Source: Pseudomonas segetis
GTDB taxonomy: Bacteria > Pseudomonadota > Gammaproteobacteria > Pseudomonadales > Pseudomonadaceae
Length of the DNA stretch: 64,000 bases
Direction of reading: 5' to 3'
Assembly (NCBI RefSeq): GCF_900188155.1
Contig: NZ_FZOG01000005.1
Coordinates: forward strand, 1-64,000
Part shown: piece by piece, positions 1 through 9,929 of the stretch
Layout: each line of letters starts with the position of its first letter
Numbering within the stretch: the first letter of the stretch is position 1
Program-made: the position numbers and the translations under genes
Notes under the pieces: model-generated
Databases searched by the model: none
What the model was told of the DNA's origin: nothing
Seen by the model: only the letters and a program-made list of their open reading frames with translations

Positions 1-1605
1 CTGGAGCTGCGCTGGGAGGGCGTGCCATCACTGGCCGATGCCTTGCGCATGCTCAAGGCTCAAGCCGAGGTTACCCCCGCACCACAATGGGTGCGAGTGG
101 TTGGCGGCTGGAATGAATTCCAGTTCGCCGAGAAGCGCATGCCAACACTTGATGAGCTCAACCAGGCGGCGCCGGACACACCTGTATTTGTTCTGCATCT
201 GTACGACCGTGCGCTGCTTAATCGTGCGGCGCTGCGAGTGGTGGGGTACGACCGCAATACGCCAAACCCTCCGGGCGGGGAAATCCAGCGTGATGCCAAT
301 GGCGATCCAACCGGAATGCTGGTGGCCAAGCCCAATGCCATGATTCTCTACTCGACGCTGGCCAAGGGGCCGAAGTTGCCGCTGGAATACCAGGTCAACT
401 CGACGCGTCAATTCATGCGTGAACTCAATCGTCTTGGCGTCACCAGCGCGATTGACGCCGGTGGCGGATTCCAGAACTACCCTGACGATTATGCCGTCAT
501 CGAGGAACTGGCCAAGGCCAAGCAGTTGACCGTACGCATCGCCTACAACCTGTTTACCCAGCGGCCCAAGGAAGAACTGACGGATTTCAAGAACTGGACG
601 GGTTCGGTGAAGCTGCACCAGGGTGACGATTTTCTGCGGCACAACGGTGCCGGTGAGATGCTGGTGTTCTCCGCGGCTGACTTCGAGGATTTCGTCGAGC
701 CGCGTCCAGATCTGGCGCCCGACATGGAGGCTGAACTGGAGCCGGTTGTGCGTCATCTGGTCGAGCAGCGCTGGCCGTTCCGTTTGCATGCAACCTATGA
801 CGAATCCATCTCGCGCATGCTGGATGTGTTCGAGAAGGTTAACCAGGATATTCCCTTTGATGGCTTGCCCTGGTTCTTTGATCACGCCGAGACCATCACG
901 CCAAGGAATATCGAGCGGGTCCGAGCCCTGGGCGGGGGAATCGCCATTCAGGACCGCATGGCATTCCAGGGCGAGTACTTTGTCGACCGCTACGGCAAGC
1001 AGGCCGCAGAACAGACGCCGCCGATCCAGCGCATGCTCGCCGAGGGCGTGCCCGTGGGTGCGGGCACCGATGCAACCCGTGTTTCCAGCTACAACCCCTG
1101 GACTTCTCTTTATTGGTTGGTGAGCGGTAAGACGGTTGGCGGCATGGCGCTGTACCCCGAAGGTTTGTCGCGGGCAACGGCCTTGCAACTGTTTACCCAT
1201 GGCAGTGCCTGGTTTTCGTCGGAGCAGGGCAAGAAAGGCCAGATCAAAGTAGGGCAACTGGCAGACGTGATTGCCTTGTCGGCGGATTACTTCTCGGTCG
1301 ATGAAGAGGCGGTCAAATGGATTGAGTCGGTGTTGACGGTCGTCGGTGGCGAAGTGGTGTATGCCAGCGAAGAGTTCAGCAAATTATCACCGCCTTCGGT
1401 ACCGGTCATGCCGGACTGGTCGCCAGTGATCAATGTGCCAGGGCATTGGCGGCTGAATGCGCCCATGGCGCAACAGGTCCATCAATGTGTTGGTGCCTGC
1501 GCGGTGCATGCACATAGCCATGAAAAAGCACGACTATCATCGGCTCCAGTCAGCGACTTCCAGGGGTTCTGGGGCGCATTCGGGTGTTCCTGTTTTGCCT
1601 TCTGA
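1..1605 (+). CDS. Amidohydrolase, YtcJ-like (5' end outside window)
   Basis: This is a metal-dependent hydrolase of the amidohydrolase_3 (YtcJ-like) group, likely acting on an amide or ester; the substrate cannot be read. The frame is open from the left edge, and the usual N-terminal HxH metal motif is missing, so the gene starts upstream. Visible core elements are RLHATYDES (a His), WFFDHAE (a His), the GTDATR strand-8 Asp motif near 1067-1084, and a C-terminal LADVIALSADYF segment typical of the composite beta-sandwich. The last ~85 bases overlap the start of the following MFS gene, which suggests translational coupling. The tail after GHWRLNAPMAQQ is Cys/His rich (CVGACAVHAHSH). The fold is sure; the substrate is unknown. 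Confidence 0.85.
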   Translation: MELRWEGVPSLADALRMLKAQAEVTPAPQWVRVVGGWNEFQFAEKRMPTLDELNQAAPDTPVFVLHLYDRALLNRAALRVVGYDRNTPNPPGGEIQRDANGDPTGMLVAKPNAMILYSTLAKGPKLPLEYQVNSTRQFMRELNRLGVTSAIDAGGGFQNYPDDYAVIEELAKAKQLTVRIAYNLFTQRPKEELTDFKNWTGSVKLHQGDDFLRHNGAGEMLVFSAADFEDFVEPRPDLAPDMEAELEPVVRHLVEQRWPFRLHATYDESISRMLDVFEKVNQDIPFDGLPWFFDHAETITPRNIERVRALGGGIAIQDRMAFQGEYFVDRYGKQAAEQTPPIQRMLAEGVPVGAGTDATRVSSYNPWTSLYWLVSGKTVGGMALYPEGLSRATALQLFTHGSAWFSSEQGKKGQIKVGQLADVIALSADYFSVDEEAVKWIESVLTVVGGEVVYASEEFSKLSPPSVPVMPDWSPVINVPGHWRLNAPMAQQVHQCVGACAVHAHSHEKARLSSAPVSDFQGFWGAFGCSCFAF

Positions 1606-3196
1606 TACTGCTGTGAAATCGTCGGCCTGGAGCCCCTTGGGTTACAAGACCTTCCGTTGGCTGTGGCTGGCCAGTATTGCCTCGAACATCGGCACCTGGA
1701 TGCATGAGGTGGGAGCGGGTTGGTTGATGACATCGCTGTCCGCCAGCCCGATGAATGTGGCGCTGGTGCAGGTTGCGGGTTCGGCGCCGATGTTCTTCCT
1801 GGCGCTGCCGGCAGGGGCGATGGCCGACATTGTTGACCGGCGACGCTATTTGCTTGGTGTGCAATTGTGGATGGCGGCGGTGGCAATGGCGTTGGCCTTG
1901 CTGACCCTGAGCGGCCAGATGACTGTGACCCTGTTGTTACTGTTGACCCTGAGCATGGGGATTGGCACCGCCTTGATGATGCCGGCATGGTCGGCCCTGA
2001 CCCCCGAGCTGGTGGGTAAGGCCGACCTGCCAGCGGCAATTGCGCTGTCCAGTGTCGGAGTCAATGTGGCGCGCGCGATTGGTCCAGCCATTGCGGGTGT
2101 TTTGGTCAGTTTGAGTGGACCCTGGGCGACATTTGCCCTTAATTCCCTGTCGTTCTTCGCCGTTATAGTGGTGTTGCTATTTTGGCGCCGCGAAGTGGCT
2201 CCAGCGGTACTGCCGGCTGAGCGTTTGTGGGGCGCCATTCGTGCAGGCTGGCGCTACAGCCGGGCATCAAAGCCCCTGCAGGCGGTGTTGCTCAGGGCCT
2301 TGGCGTTCTTCCTCGGGGCCAGCGGTGCCATGTCGTTATTGCCACTGATTGTCCGCCAGGAACTACAGGGTAGCGCTGCGGACTTTGGCCTGCTGCTGGG
2401 CAGCGTCGGTGTCGGCGCTGTGACCGGCGCAACCTTGTTGCCCAAGGTGCGCGAGCGCGTCCAGGCCGATGCCTTGGTTGCCGGGGCCAGCGTGCTCTAT
2501 GCCCTTGTTATTCTGGCCTTGGCCTTTATCCGTGATCTCCCCCTGCTGATTGCAGTGATGTTTATCAGTGGTGCCGCCTGGATCGCGGTGCTCTCAACCT
2601 TGCAAGTGGCGGCACAGACGGCGGTTCCCAGCTGGGTTCGTGCGCGCGCCTTGTCGGTTTATATCCTGGTTTTCTTCGGCAGCATGGCCAGCGGCGGCCT
2701 GCTATGGGGTTTTGTTGCCAGCCACAGTTCAATCACCACTGCCTTGTGTTTTGCAGCACTCGCCTTGCTGTTGGGGATTGGCGCGACCTTCCACTTCAGG
2801 TTGCCAGTGACCGATGCCGAAGACCTGGCGCCTTCACTGCATTGGCCTGTACCGGTGCTGCTGGAGCCGCAAGACACTGATCGGGGTCCGGTCATGATCA
2901 CCGTGGAATATCAAGTCGCTGCCCAGGACTGGTTGGCATTTCAACAGGCGATGAATGATGTGCGACGCATGCGTCGGCGCAATGGTGCGTTCTCCTGGAC
3001 ATTGGTCCAGGACACCGAAAATCAGCAGCGTTGGCTTGAGGTGTTCTTTGATGAGTCCTGGCTTGAACACTTGCGTCACCACAATCGCGTTACCCGTGCC
3101 GAGCAACGTATCGAAGCCAAGGCCCGGCGCCTCCAGGTTGACGGCGTGCCGGTGCAGATACGCCATCTGCTTGCCGGGCAGGGCCAGCGGCCATGA
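1520..3196 (+). CDS. MFS exporter (MFS_3/enterobactin-exporter type) with C-terminal soluble tail
   Basis: A 558-residue inner-membrane transporter with about twelve hydrophobic segments in the first ~430 residues, beginning at FRWLWLASIASNIGTWMHEV. That opening and the ADIVDRRRYLL loop fit the MFS_3 family of drug/siderophore exporters. After the last helix a ~95-residue hydrophilic domain (from MITVEYQVAAQDW) resembles the dimeric alpha/beta-barrel monooxygenase fold, as seen in some members of this family. The ATG at 1520 was preferred to one at 1457 because the longer form adds an Arg-rich unlikely N-terminus. The gene starts inside the 3' end of the amidohydrolase. Export of that enzyme's substrate or product is inference. 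Confidence 0.82.
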   Translation: MKKHDYHRLQSATSRGSGAHSGVPVLPSDTAVKSSAWSPLGYKTFRWLWLASIASNIGTWMHEVGAGWLMTSLSASPMNVALVQVAGSAPMFFLALPAGAMADIVDRRRYLLGVQLWMAAVAMALALLTLSGQMTVTLLLLLTLSMGIGTALMMPAWSALTPELVGKADLPAAIALSSVGVNVARAIGPAIAGVLVSLSGPWATFALNSLSFFAVIVVLLFWRREVAPAVLPAERLWGAIRAGWRYSRASKPLQAVLLRALAFFLGASGAMSLLPLIVRQELQGSAADFGLLLGSVGVGAVTGATLLPKVRERVQADALVAGASVLYALVILALAFIRDLPLLIAVMFISGAAWIAVLSTLQVAAQTAVPSWVRARALSVYILVFFGSMASGGLLWGFVASHSSITTALCFAALALLLGIGATFHFRLPVTDAEDLAPSLHWPVPVLLEPQDTDRGPVMITVEYQVAAQDWLAFQQAMNDVRRMRRRNGAFSWTLVQDTENQQRWLEVFFDESWLEHLRHHNRVTRAEQRIEAKARRLQVDGVPVQIRHLLAGQGQRP

Positions 3197-3281
3197 TTTT
3201 TCTGCTATTGGCGACACAGGTGCGTGCTGGAACGCCCGTCAATAGATATACCCCCAACCAGCAATCCAAGGAGAGTCTCCC

Positions 3282-3908
3282 ATGAGTACAGTAATGCCCT
3301 ATTCGCGCCTCAATAAAGACGACGCAGTTGTGCTGTTGGTCGACCATCAAACCGGTTTGATTTCTCTGGTACAGGATTTCTCGCCCAATGAGTTCAAGAA
3401 CAACGTACTGGCCCTGGCTGATCTGGCCAAGTTCTTTGAATTGCCAACCATTCTGACCACCAGCTTCGAAAGTGGCCCGAACGGTCCCATCGTTCCCGAG
3501 CTGAAAGCCATGTTCCCGGATGCGCCCTACATTCCACGCCCAGGACAGATCAATGCCTGGGACAACGAGGATTTCGTCAAGGCGATCAAGGCAACTGGCC
3601 GTAAGCAGTTGATCATTGCTGGGGTGGTCACCGATGTCTGCGTGGCGTTCCCAACCTTGTCGGCATTGGCTGAGGGTTTTGAAGTCTTTGTGGTGACCGA
3701 TGCATCTGGCACCTTCAACGAAACCGTTCAGCAGGCCGCCTGGAACCGTATGAGTGCAGCGGGCGCCCAGATGATGAACTGGTTCGCCGTGGCCTGTGAA
3801 CTGCATCGCGACTGGCGCAACGACATTGAAGGCTTGGGCAACTTGCTTTCCGAGCGTATCCCGAACTACCGTAACCTGATGAACAGTTACTCGGCGCTGA
3901 CCAAGTAA
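3282..3908 (+). CDS. ycaC: YcaC-like isochorismatase-family hydrolase
   Basis: A 208-residue cytosolic hydrolase of the isochorismatase superfamily, closest in pattern to YcaC. It shows the N-terminal Asp in VVLLVDHQTG, the conserved Lys region KATGRKQLIIAG, and the Cys nucleophile in GVVTDVCVAFP, which complete the Asp-Lys-Cys triad. The length and the C-terminal HRDWRNDIEGLGNLL helix match YcaC proteins. A good ribosome binding site (AAGGAGAG) precedes the ATG. A GC-rich hairpin follows the stop. The physiological substrate is unknown for this family. Its position after the amidohydrolase and MFS genes suggests use in the same pathway, which is inference. Confidence 0.88.
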   Translation: MSTVMPYSRLNKDDAVVLLVDHQTGLISLVQDFSPNEFKNNVLALADLAKFFELPTILTTSFESGPNGPIVPELKAMFPDAPYIPRPGQINAWDNEDFVKAIKATGRKQLIIAGVVTDVCVAFPTLSALAEGFEVFVVTDASGTFNETVQQAAWNRMSAAGAQMMNWFAVACELHRDWRNDIEGLGNLLSERIPNYRNLMNSYSALTK

Positions 3909-3914
3909 GGCACC

Positions 3915-3944
3915 GGCGCCAGCCTGCGGGCTGGCGCCATTTAT
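3915..3944 (+). terminator. Hairpin after ycaC-like gene
   Basis: GGCGCCAGC at 3915-3923 pairs perfectly with GCTGGCGCC at 3930-3938 and is followed by the short T-rich stretch ATTTATC. It lies just after the stop of the hydrolase and before a LysR gene, so it is a plausible but weak intrinsic terminator. Confidence 0.6.
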
Positions 3945-3977
3945 CCTGAGAGACCCGACGGGGTGTGGGACAAGGCG

Positions 3978-4889
3978 ATGAATCGCAATGACATGCGCAA
4001 GGTTGACCTGCATCTGCTGATTATTTTTGAAGTATTGATGCTTGAACGCAATTTGACCCGTGCCGCCGAGAAGCTGTTTCTCGGCCAGCCTGCTATCAGC
4101 CATGCGCTGTCCAGGTTGCGGGATTTTTTCAACGACCAACTGCTTATTCGTACCGGTCGCACCATGGAGCCAACCAAGCGCGCACTGGAAATATTCGAAC
4201 AACTGCGTCCGGCGCTGGATGCAATGTCCAATGCCTTGAGTTACGCGCAGGAGTTTGATCCCGCCACCAGCAAGCTGACGATGCGCATTGGCCTTTCCGA
4301 TGATGTCGAATGCGGTCTGCTGCCGCCGCTTTTGAACAATCTGCGCCAGCAGGCACCCAACCTAGTGCTGGTTATTCGACGCACCAATTTCCTGTTAATG
4401 CCCAGCCAGCTTGAGTCGGGTGAGATATCGGTGGGTGTCAGCTATGTGATGGATTTACCGGCCAATGCAAAGTGCCGGACCTTGCGGCTGATCGATACCA
4501 AGGTGCTGCGCGCGGATGACCGTCCTGGCGCTCTGACCCTGGATGAATATTGTTGTCGCCCGCATGCGCTGGTATCGTTTTCTGGCGATCTCAACGGCAA
4601 CATCGATCGCGATTTCGAGCGTATTGGACGCTCGCGCAATGTGGTCCTGGCCGTGCCGCAGTTTAATGGCTTGCGCTCCTTGCTGGCAGGCACTGAGCTG
4701 CTGGCGACCGTGCCCGACTACGCGGCTGCGGAACTGGTGTCCGGTGGTGGCTTGCGTGCCGAACCTGCGCCTTTTGCAATCTCGCAATCGAAGCTGTCGA
4801 TGGTCTGGAGCAGTGCCCAGGACAACGACTGCGCAGAGCGTTGGCTGCGTTCAAAAATCGTTGAATTCATGGGCAGCGAGAACCATTAG
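3978..4889 (+). CDS. LysR-family transcriptional regulator
   Basis: A 303-residue LysR-type regulator. The N-terminal winged helix-turn-helix is clear (KVDLHLLIIFEVLMLERNL, then AAEKLFLGQPAISHALSRL), followed by a substrate-binding domain from about residue 95. The DLHLL start and C-terminal layout resemble the NodD/LeuO-like subgroup. The ATG at 3978 is preferred over a GTG at 3963 because AAGG lies just upstream and LysR proteins normally begin a few residues before this motif. It lies between the hydrolase and a DMT permease on the same strand and may control either. The effector is unknown. Confidence 0.88.
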   Translation: MNRNDMRKVDLHLLIIFEVLMLERNLTRAAEKLFLGQPAISHALSRLRDFFNDQLLIRTGRTMEPTKRALEIFEQLRPALDAMSNALSYAQEFDPATSKLTMRIGLSDDVECGLLPPLLNNLRQQAPNLVLVIRRTNFLLMPSQLESGEISVGVSYVMDLPANAKCRTLRLIDTKVLRADDRPGALTLDEYCCRPHALVSFSGDLNGNIDRDFERIGRSRNVVLAVPQFNGLRSLLAGTELLATVPDYAAAELVSGGGLRAEPAPFAISQSKLSMVWSSAQDNDCAERWLRSKIVEFMGSENH

Positions 4890-4987
4890 ATTCATGGCGA
4901 CGCTTGGTCAGTTGGTTGCTCTGCACTATAGTTAGCAACCTATTCATCCTTTGTGGGCCTTGACCTGCATTTACTGACGAGGCGTGC

Positions 4988-5869
4988 ATGAGTGCCAGCA
5001 GCGCAACGCTGTCGAACCCCAGTCATCCAATCAAGGGGATCCTGCTTATCCTGTTGGCGACATTTTTGTTCGCCAGCCATGATGCGCTGTCCAAGTACTT
5101 GTCGGGCTTCTATCCGATCGTGATGGTGGTGTGGGCCCGGTATGTGGTGCATACCCTGCTTATGGCCGCGATCTTCCTGCCGCAGTCGGGGTTACGTGTA
5201 CTGCGCACCAGGCGCCCGGGGCTTCAGGCCCTGCGTGCCAGTTGCCTGCTGGGTACCAGCCTGTTCTTTACCAGCAGCTTGCTGTTCATCCCCTTGGCAG
5301 AAGCGACGGCGGTAAACTTCCTGGCCCCGCTGTTGGTGACGGCCTTGTCCGTGCCCTTGCTGGGTGAGTCGGTAACCCGGCGCCAGTGGGCGGCTGTGCT
5401 GGTGGGCTTTGCCGGGGTGCTGGTGATAGTGCATCCGGGCGGTGAAATGTTTACCCCGGCTATCATATTGCCGTTCTGTTCAGCGATGTGCTTTAGCTGT
5501 TACCAGATACTTACCCGCAAACTTAGCGAGGTTGATTCCCCGACCACCAGTAATTTCTTCGCCGGATTGTTCAATACCTTGCTGGTCAGTGCGCTGGTGC
5601 CTTTTTTCTGGGAAATCCCAAGTTTGACTCATGGCCTGCTGATGCTCGCGCTGGGTACCTGCGGCATGTCTGCCCACCTGTTCCTGACCCAGGCATTTCG
5701 CCGTGCGCCACCTGCATTGCTGGCACCATTTGGCTACTGCCAGATTGTCTTTGCCGGGTTGCTGGGGTTCCTGGTCTTTTCCCACGTACCTGATCTGAGC
5801 ACCTTGGTCGGTATTGTGGTCATTTGCTTGAGCGGTCTGGCTGCGGCCTGGCAGCAAGGACGCCGTTAA
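4988..5869 (+). CDS. DMT-superfamily permease (EamA domains)
   Basis: A 293-residue inner-membrane protein with about ten hydrophobic helices arranged as two EamA repeats (roughly residues 15-145 and 155-290). Features include the opening GILLILLATFLFASHDALSKYL, the EATAVNFLAPLLVTALS segment and a second repeat with FSCYQILTRKLS. DMT permeases export or import small metabolites; the substrate cannot be read. GAGG lies 8 bases before the ATG. The ~250 bases after the gene hold only a short direct repeat (GCTGGGGCAGCCCG twice near 5890-5920). Confidence 0.87.
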   Translation: MSASSATLSNPSHPIKGILLILLATFLFASHDALSKYLSGFYPIVMVVWARYVVHTLLMAAIFLPQSGLRVLRTRRPGLQALRASCLLGTSLFFTSSLLFIPLAEATAVNFLAPLLVTALSVPLLGESVTRRQWAAVLVGFAGVLVIVHPGGEMFTPAIILPFCSAMCFSCYQILTRKLSEVDSPTTSNFFAGLFNTLLVSALVPFFWEIPSLTHGLLMLALGTCGMSAHLFLTQAFRRAPPALLAPFGYCQIVFAGLLGFLVFSHVPDLSTLVGIVVICLSGLAAAWQQGRR

Positions 5870-6121
5870 ATAACCTCTGCGCCTGATATTGCTGGGGCAG
5901 CCCGCGCTGGGGCAGCCCGTACTGGAGCGCCTTTGGCTGTTACTCCTGTTGCTCGCCATTTTCTTTGAGAGGCATCATCAGGCCTGGCTTCAGGCGCCTG
6001 TCGGTGCGTATAGGCCTATGCAAATTGCCTCTTGCGAATATTTATGCGCCTGCACTTAAGAAAAAATGAATAGCGCCGATTATTTGGACATGCCCCATCA
6101 ATCTGAGTGAGTAGCGCCGCA

Positions 6122-7438
6122 ATGTTCAATCGCAAGATGAAGCAGGAATTGGCAGAGTTGCGGGAGGCCTACTCTCGGACTCGGCAGATTAAAGAGTCTA
6201 TTTACCAGGAGATGCTGGTGCTCGAACTCGATGCCCAATGCCGCATCCTGTTCGTCAATGAGCTGTTTCTCGAGGAAATGAACTACCGTCGCGAAGACCT
6301 GATAGGGCATGACCTTGAAGAGTTGATCCCCGGTTTTTTCCGCAGTGATGTCAACTATAAATCATTGAAAAAGGCCCTGGCCCAGGGTGAGCACATCAGT
6401 GGTGCTTATCGCTTGCTTTGCGGTAACGGCGACGATGCCTGGCTACGCGCAATCTGGCAGCCACTGCGCAATGGTAGCGGTATAGTTGAAGGCTTTACCA
6501 TGTGCGCCAACAACCTGACCCGCACCATAGAAACCTCCAAGGAACATGAAGGCCTGATCAATGCACTGTTGCGCTCAACTGCGGTTATTGAGTTCAACCT
6601 CAAGGGCGAAGTGCTGACGGCCAACGAGCGCTTTCTCGGGGCCATGGGGTATCGTCTCGATCAGATCCAGGGTAAGCACCACCGCACTTTCTGTGAACCC
6701 GAGGAATACAACTCGTCTGCATACCAGGAATTCTGGGAGCAGCTCAATCGCGGGAAATTTATCGCCGACCGCTTCAAACGCGTGGATGCCCATGGCCGCG
6801 TGGTGTGGCTTGAGGCCTCCTACAATCCGGTGCATGACGCCCACGACGTACTCTATAAAGTGGTCAAGTTCGCAACCGTTATTACCGATCAGGTCAATCG
6901 CGAGGATGAAGTCGCTCAGGCGGCAAATATCGCCTACAGCACCTCGCAGCAGACCGACACCACGGCGAAGAAGGGCGCTTCAGTCGTAAGCCAGACCGTG
7001 GCGGTGATGCACCGGATTGCCGAGCAAGTGCAGGAAGCTGCCGAAGGTATCGAAGCACTGGACAAGCAGTCGCAACTGATCAGCTCAATCATCAAGACCA
7101 TCAGCGGCATCGCCGATCAAACCAATCTATTGGCACTCAACGCCGCCATCGAGGCAGCCAGGGCAGGTGAGCAGGGACGCGGTTTTGCTGTGGTGGCCGA
7201 TGAGGTGCGCCAGCTGGCGGGTCGAACCAGTCAGGCAGCCGAGGAAATTGTCGAGGTGGTGCAGAAAAACCAAACCCTGGCCAAGACCGCGGTGGGTAGC
7301 ATGGCGAGCAGTCGTGAGCTGGCGGAGCAGGGGCTGGGCCTGGCCAATGAGGCGGGCGCGGTGATTGTCGACATCCAGGATGGGGCACAGCATGTGGTCA
7401 GTGCGGTTGGCCAGTTTGCAAACCAACTAAAGACCTGA
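6122..7438 (+). CDS. Soluble PAS-PAS methyl-accepting chemotaxis protein (BdlA/Aer-like)
   Basis: A 438-residue cytoplasmic chemoreceptor with no transmembrane segment. After a short coiled-coil N-terminus come two PAS domains (about residues 20-130 and 140-255). An MCP signalling domain follows, with the hairpin-tip motif [20 protein letters not shown] near residue 345 that contacts CheW/CheA. The layout matches BdlA, the P. aeruginosa biofilm-dispersion regulator, and related energy-taxis receptors. The signalling domain is short, with methylation helices mostly missing on the N-terminal side. The ATG at 6122 was chosen; a GTG at 6107 is in frame. Ligand and output are unknown. Confidence 0.82.
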   Translation: MFNRKMKQELAELREAYSRTRQIKESIYQEMLVLELDAQCRILFVNELFLEEMNYRREDLIGHDLEELIPGFFRSDVNYKSLKKALAQGEHISGAYRLLCGNGDDAWLRAIWQPLRNGSGIVEGFTMCANNLTRTIETSKEHEGLINALLRSTAVIEFNLKGEVLTANERFLGAMGYRLDQIQGKHHRTFCEPEEYNSSAYQEFWEQLNRGKFIADRFKRVDAHGRVVWLEASYNPVHDAHDVLYKVVKFATVITDQVNREDEVAQAANIAYSTSQQTDTTAKKGASVVSQTVAVMHRIAEQVQEAAEGIEALDKQSQLISSIIKTISGIADQTNLLALNAAIEAARAGEQGRGFAVVADEVRQLAGRTSQAAEEIVEVVQKNQTLAKTAVGSMASSRELAEQGLGLANEAGAVIVDIQDGAQHVVSAVGQFANQLKT

Positions 7439-7552
7439 GGTTGACGGGCTGAGCGGCGTGAGTCGACCCGCTTGGCCCGCACAAGCCCGCAGCCCGGCTG
7501 GTTGACTGGCGCTAATACCATGGTCGAATGGCCTGCAATGGGTCTGATGATC

Positions 7553-7588
7553 ACACAATGGGGCATAAGAATAACCAACCCATTGTGT
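7553..7588 (+). promoter_or_regulatory. Stem-loop in acsA leader with Crc/Hfq-type motif in the loop
   Basis: ACACAATGGG (7553-7562) and CCCATTGTGT (7579-7588) form a perfect 10-bp inverted repeat. The 16-base loop contains AAGAATAA (7567-7574), which fits the AANAANAA catabolite-activity motif bound by Hfq/Crc in Pseudomonas. It ends 14 bases before the acsA ATG and abuts the GGAG ribosome binding site, so translational control is likely by inference. Confidence 0.5.
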
Positions 7589-7602
7589 CGCAGGAGTTGT
7601 TG

Positions 7603-9564
7603 ATGAGTGCTGTGAACCTGTATCCCGTTAGCCCAGAGGCGGCGGCCAAGTCGCTGACCGACGAGGCAACCTACAAGGCCATGTACCAGCAGTCCGTGGT
7701 GAACCCGGATGGTTTCTGGCGTGAGCAAGCGCAACGTCTTGACTGGATCAAGCCGTTTACCAAGGTCAAGCAAACCTCATTCGACGACCATCATGTCGAT
7801 ATCAAGTGGTTTGCCGATGGCACCCTCAATGTTTCCCATAACTGCCTTGATCGCCACCTTGAAGAGCGTGGCGACCAGGTGGCGATTATCTGGGAAGGGG
7901 ACGATCCTTCGGAGCACCGCAACATCACCTACCGCGAACTGCATGAGGATGTCTGCAAGTTCGCCAACGCATTGCGCGGCCAGGATATCCATCGCGGCGA
8001 TGTAGTGACTATCTACATGCCAATGATCCCCGAGGCGGTCGTGGCCATGCTTGCCTGTACCCGCATCGGCGCAATCCACTCGGTAGTGTTCGGTGGCTTC
8101 TCGCCCGAGGCGCTGGCGGGCCGGATTATCGACTGCAACTCGAAAGTGGTGATCACTGCCGATGAAGGACTGCGCGGTGGTAAGCGCATTGCCCTCAAGG
8201 CCAACGTCGACGACGCCTTGACCAACCCTGAAACCTCCAGCGTGACGAAAATCATCGTCTGCAAGCGCACCGGTGGCGACATCAAGTGGAACCAGCACCG
8301 TGACGTCTGGTACGAAGACCTGATGAAAGTTGCGGGTAGTTACTGCGCGCCGAAAGAGATGGGCGCCGAGGAAGCGTTGTTCATCCTCTACACCTCGGGC
8401 TCAACGGGCAAGCCAAAAGGCGTGCAGCACACCACTGGTGGATATCTGCTTTACGCGGCGCTGACCCATGAGCGTGTGTTCGACTACAAGCCGGGCGATG
8501 TCTATTGGTGTACCGCCGACGTCGGTTGGGTGACCGGACACAGCTACATTGTCTACGGCCCCCTGGCCAATGGTGCGACTACCTTGCTGTTTGAAGGCGT
8601 GCCTAATTACCCGGATATCACCCGGGTGTCGAAGATCATCGACAAGCACAAGGTCAATATCCTGTACACGGCGCCAACCGCAATCCGCGCGATGATGGCT
8701 GAAGGCGAAGCTGCCATCAAGGACGCCGATGGCTCCAGCCTGCGCTTGCTAGGCTCTGTCGGTGAGCCGATCAACCCGGAAGCCTGGAACTGGTACTACA
8801 AGACCATCGGTAAAGAGAAATGCCCGATTGTCGATACCTGGTGGCAAACCGAGACAGGCGGCATTCTGATCAGCCCGTTACCGGGTGCGACAGCACTCAA
8901 GCCTGGCTCGGCGACCCGTCCGTTCTTCGGCGTCCAGCCAGCCCTGGTTGATAACCTGGGCAACCTGCTTGAAGGCGCTGTAGAAGGCAACCTGGTGATC
9001 ATCGATTCATGGCCAGGCCAGGCGCGCACGCTGTATGGCGATCATGACCGCTTTGTCGATACCTACTTCAAGACCTTCCGTGGCATGTACTTCACCGGTG
9101 ACGGTGCCCGCCGCGACGAAGATGGTTACTTCTGGATTACCGGGCGTGTCGATGATGTACTCAACGTCTCCGGTCACCGCATGGGTACCGCCGAGATCGA
9201 AAGCGCCATGGTTGCCCACCCGAAAGTGGCCGAGGCGGCCGTCGTCGGTGTGCCGCACGACATCAAGGGGCAGGGGATCTATGTCTATGTCACCCTGACT
9301 GGCGGCGTGGAGAGCTCTGAGCAGTTGCGCCAGGAGTTGAAAAACTGGGTGCGCAAGGAGATCGGTCCAATCGCTTCTCCTGACGTCATCCAGTGGGCAC
9401 CGGGCCTGCCGAAAACACGCTCGGGCAAGATCATGCGCCGTATCCTGCGCAAAATCGCTACCGCCGAGTACGAAGGTCTGGGTGATATCTCGACCCTGGC
9501 TGACCCAAGCGTGGTGCAGCACCTTATTGATACGCACAAGGCCATGCAGAGCGCTTGCGCCTGA
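7603..9564 (+). CDS. acsA: Acetyl-CoA synthetase
   Basis: A 653-residue AMP-forming acetate-CoA ligase that activates acetate to acetyl-CoA through acetyl-AMP. The AMP-binding P-loop [12 protein letters not shown] lies near residues 262-273. WWQTETGG and the [13 protein letters not shown] hinge are present, and the C-terminal [11 protein letters not shown] carries Lys609, the lysine whose acetylation switches off the enzyme in other bacteria. Length and N-terminus ([16 protein letters not shown]) are standard. The ATG at 7603 follows CAGGAG with proper spacing; a longer frame to 7528 lacks conservation. The leader carries a stem-loop with a Crc-type motif. A strong terminator follows. Confidence 0.97.
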   Translation: MSAVNLYPVSPEAAAKSLTDEATYKAMYQQSVVNPDGFWREQAQRLDWIKPFTKVKQTSFDDHHVDIKWFADGTLNVSHNCLDRHLEERGDQVAIIWEGDDPSEHRNITYRELHEDVCKFANALRGQDIHRGDVVTIYMPMIPEAVVAMLACTRIGAIHSVVFGGFSPEALAGRIIDCNSKVVITADEGLRGGKRIALKANVDDALTNPETSSVTKIIVCKRTGGDIKWNQHRDVWYEDLMKVAGSYCAPKEMGAEEALFILYTSGSTGKPKGVQHTTGGYLLYAALTHERVFDYKPGDVYWCTADVGWVTGHSYIVYGPLANGATTLLFEGVPNYPDITRVSKIIDKHKVNILYTAPTAIRAMMAEGEAAIKDADGSSLRLLGSVGEPINPEAWNWYYKTIGKEKCPIVDTWWQTETGGILISPLPGATALKPGSATRPFFGVQPALVDNLGNLLEGAVEGNLVIIDSWPGQARTLYGDHDRFVDTYFKTFRGMYFTGDGARRDEDGYFWITGRVDDVLNVSGHRMGTAEIESAMVAHPKVAEAAVVGVPHDIKGQGIYVYVTLTGGVESSEQLRQELKNWVRKEIGPIASPDVIQWAPGLPKTRSGKIMRRILRKIATAEYEGLGDISTLADPSVVQHLIDTHKAMQSACA

Positions 9565-9598
9565 AGTATCTCTAGCGCGTCACCTGCAGTAAGCGAAA

Positions 9599-9629
9599 CG
9601 CCCGGCTCCTTGGAGTCGGGCGTTTTTTT
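9599..9629 (+). terminator. Intrinsic terminator of acsA
   Basis: CGCCCGGCTCC and GGAGTCGGGCG form an 11-bp stem with one G-T pair and a tiny loop, followed by seven T residues (9623-9629). It lies 35 bases after the acsA stop. Confidence 0.9.
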
Positions 9630-9929
9630 GTATGGTCGCGCAGATTGTCGGATGAGGCTGACGGCCCTGTGACCCGCCTTGAATCCCCCAGGGTTGGGGT
9701 AACAATGCCGCTCCTAAATGGGGCGCAGGGAAACACTTTGCGCTTTTAAAGGGCTGAAAATACTTGGCTTTTGAAATAAAATTGACGGCTTGGCCCCGTG
9801 AATAAAGGGGTTTGAAAACTTGGCGTCGATATTGCTTTGATAATTGGTTACACTTCAATTCTTTCCATGCACTTTTTGCGTGGGATGTCAATCGCCAGGC
9901 CAGGTGCCTCAGGTGCATTTGTAATTACT
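9630..9929. other. AT-rich intergenic region with no gene seen
   Basis: This stretch between the acsA terminator and the aot regulatory region has stops in all frames, with no ORF that reads like a protein. It is rather AT-rich between 9730 and 9860. No tRNA or repeat was recognised. Confidence 0.5.

Noticed and set aside
5889..5921. Possible repeat element GCTGGGGCAGCCCG in two copies
   Set aside because: Only two short copies in tandem with no wider structure; too little to call an element.
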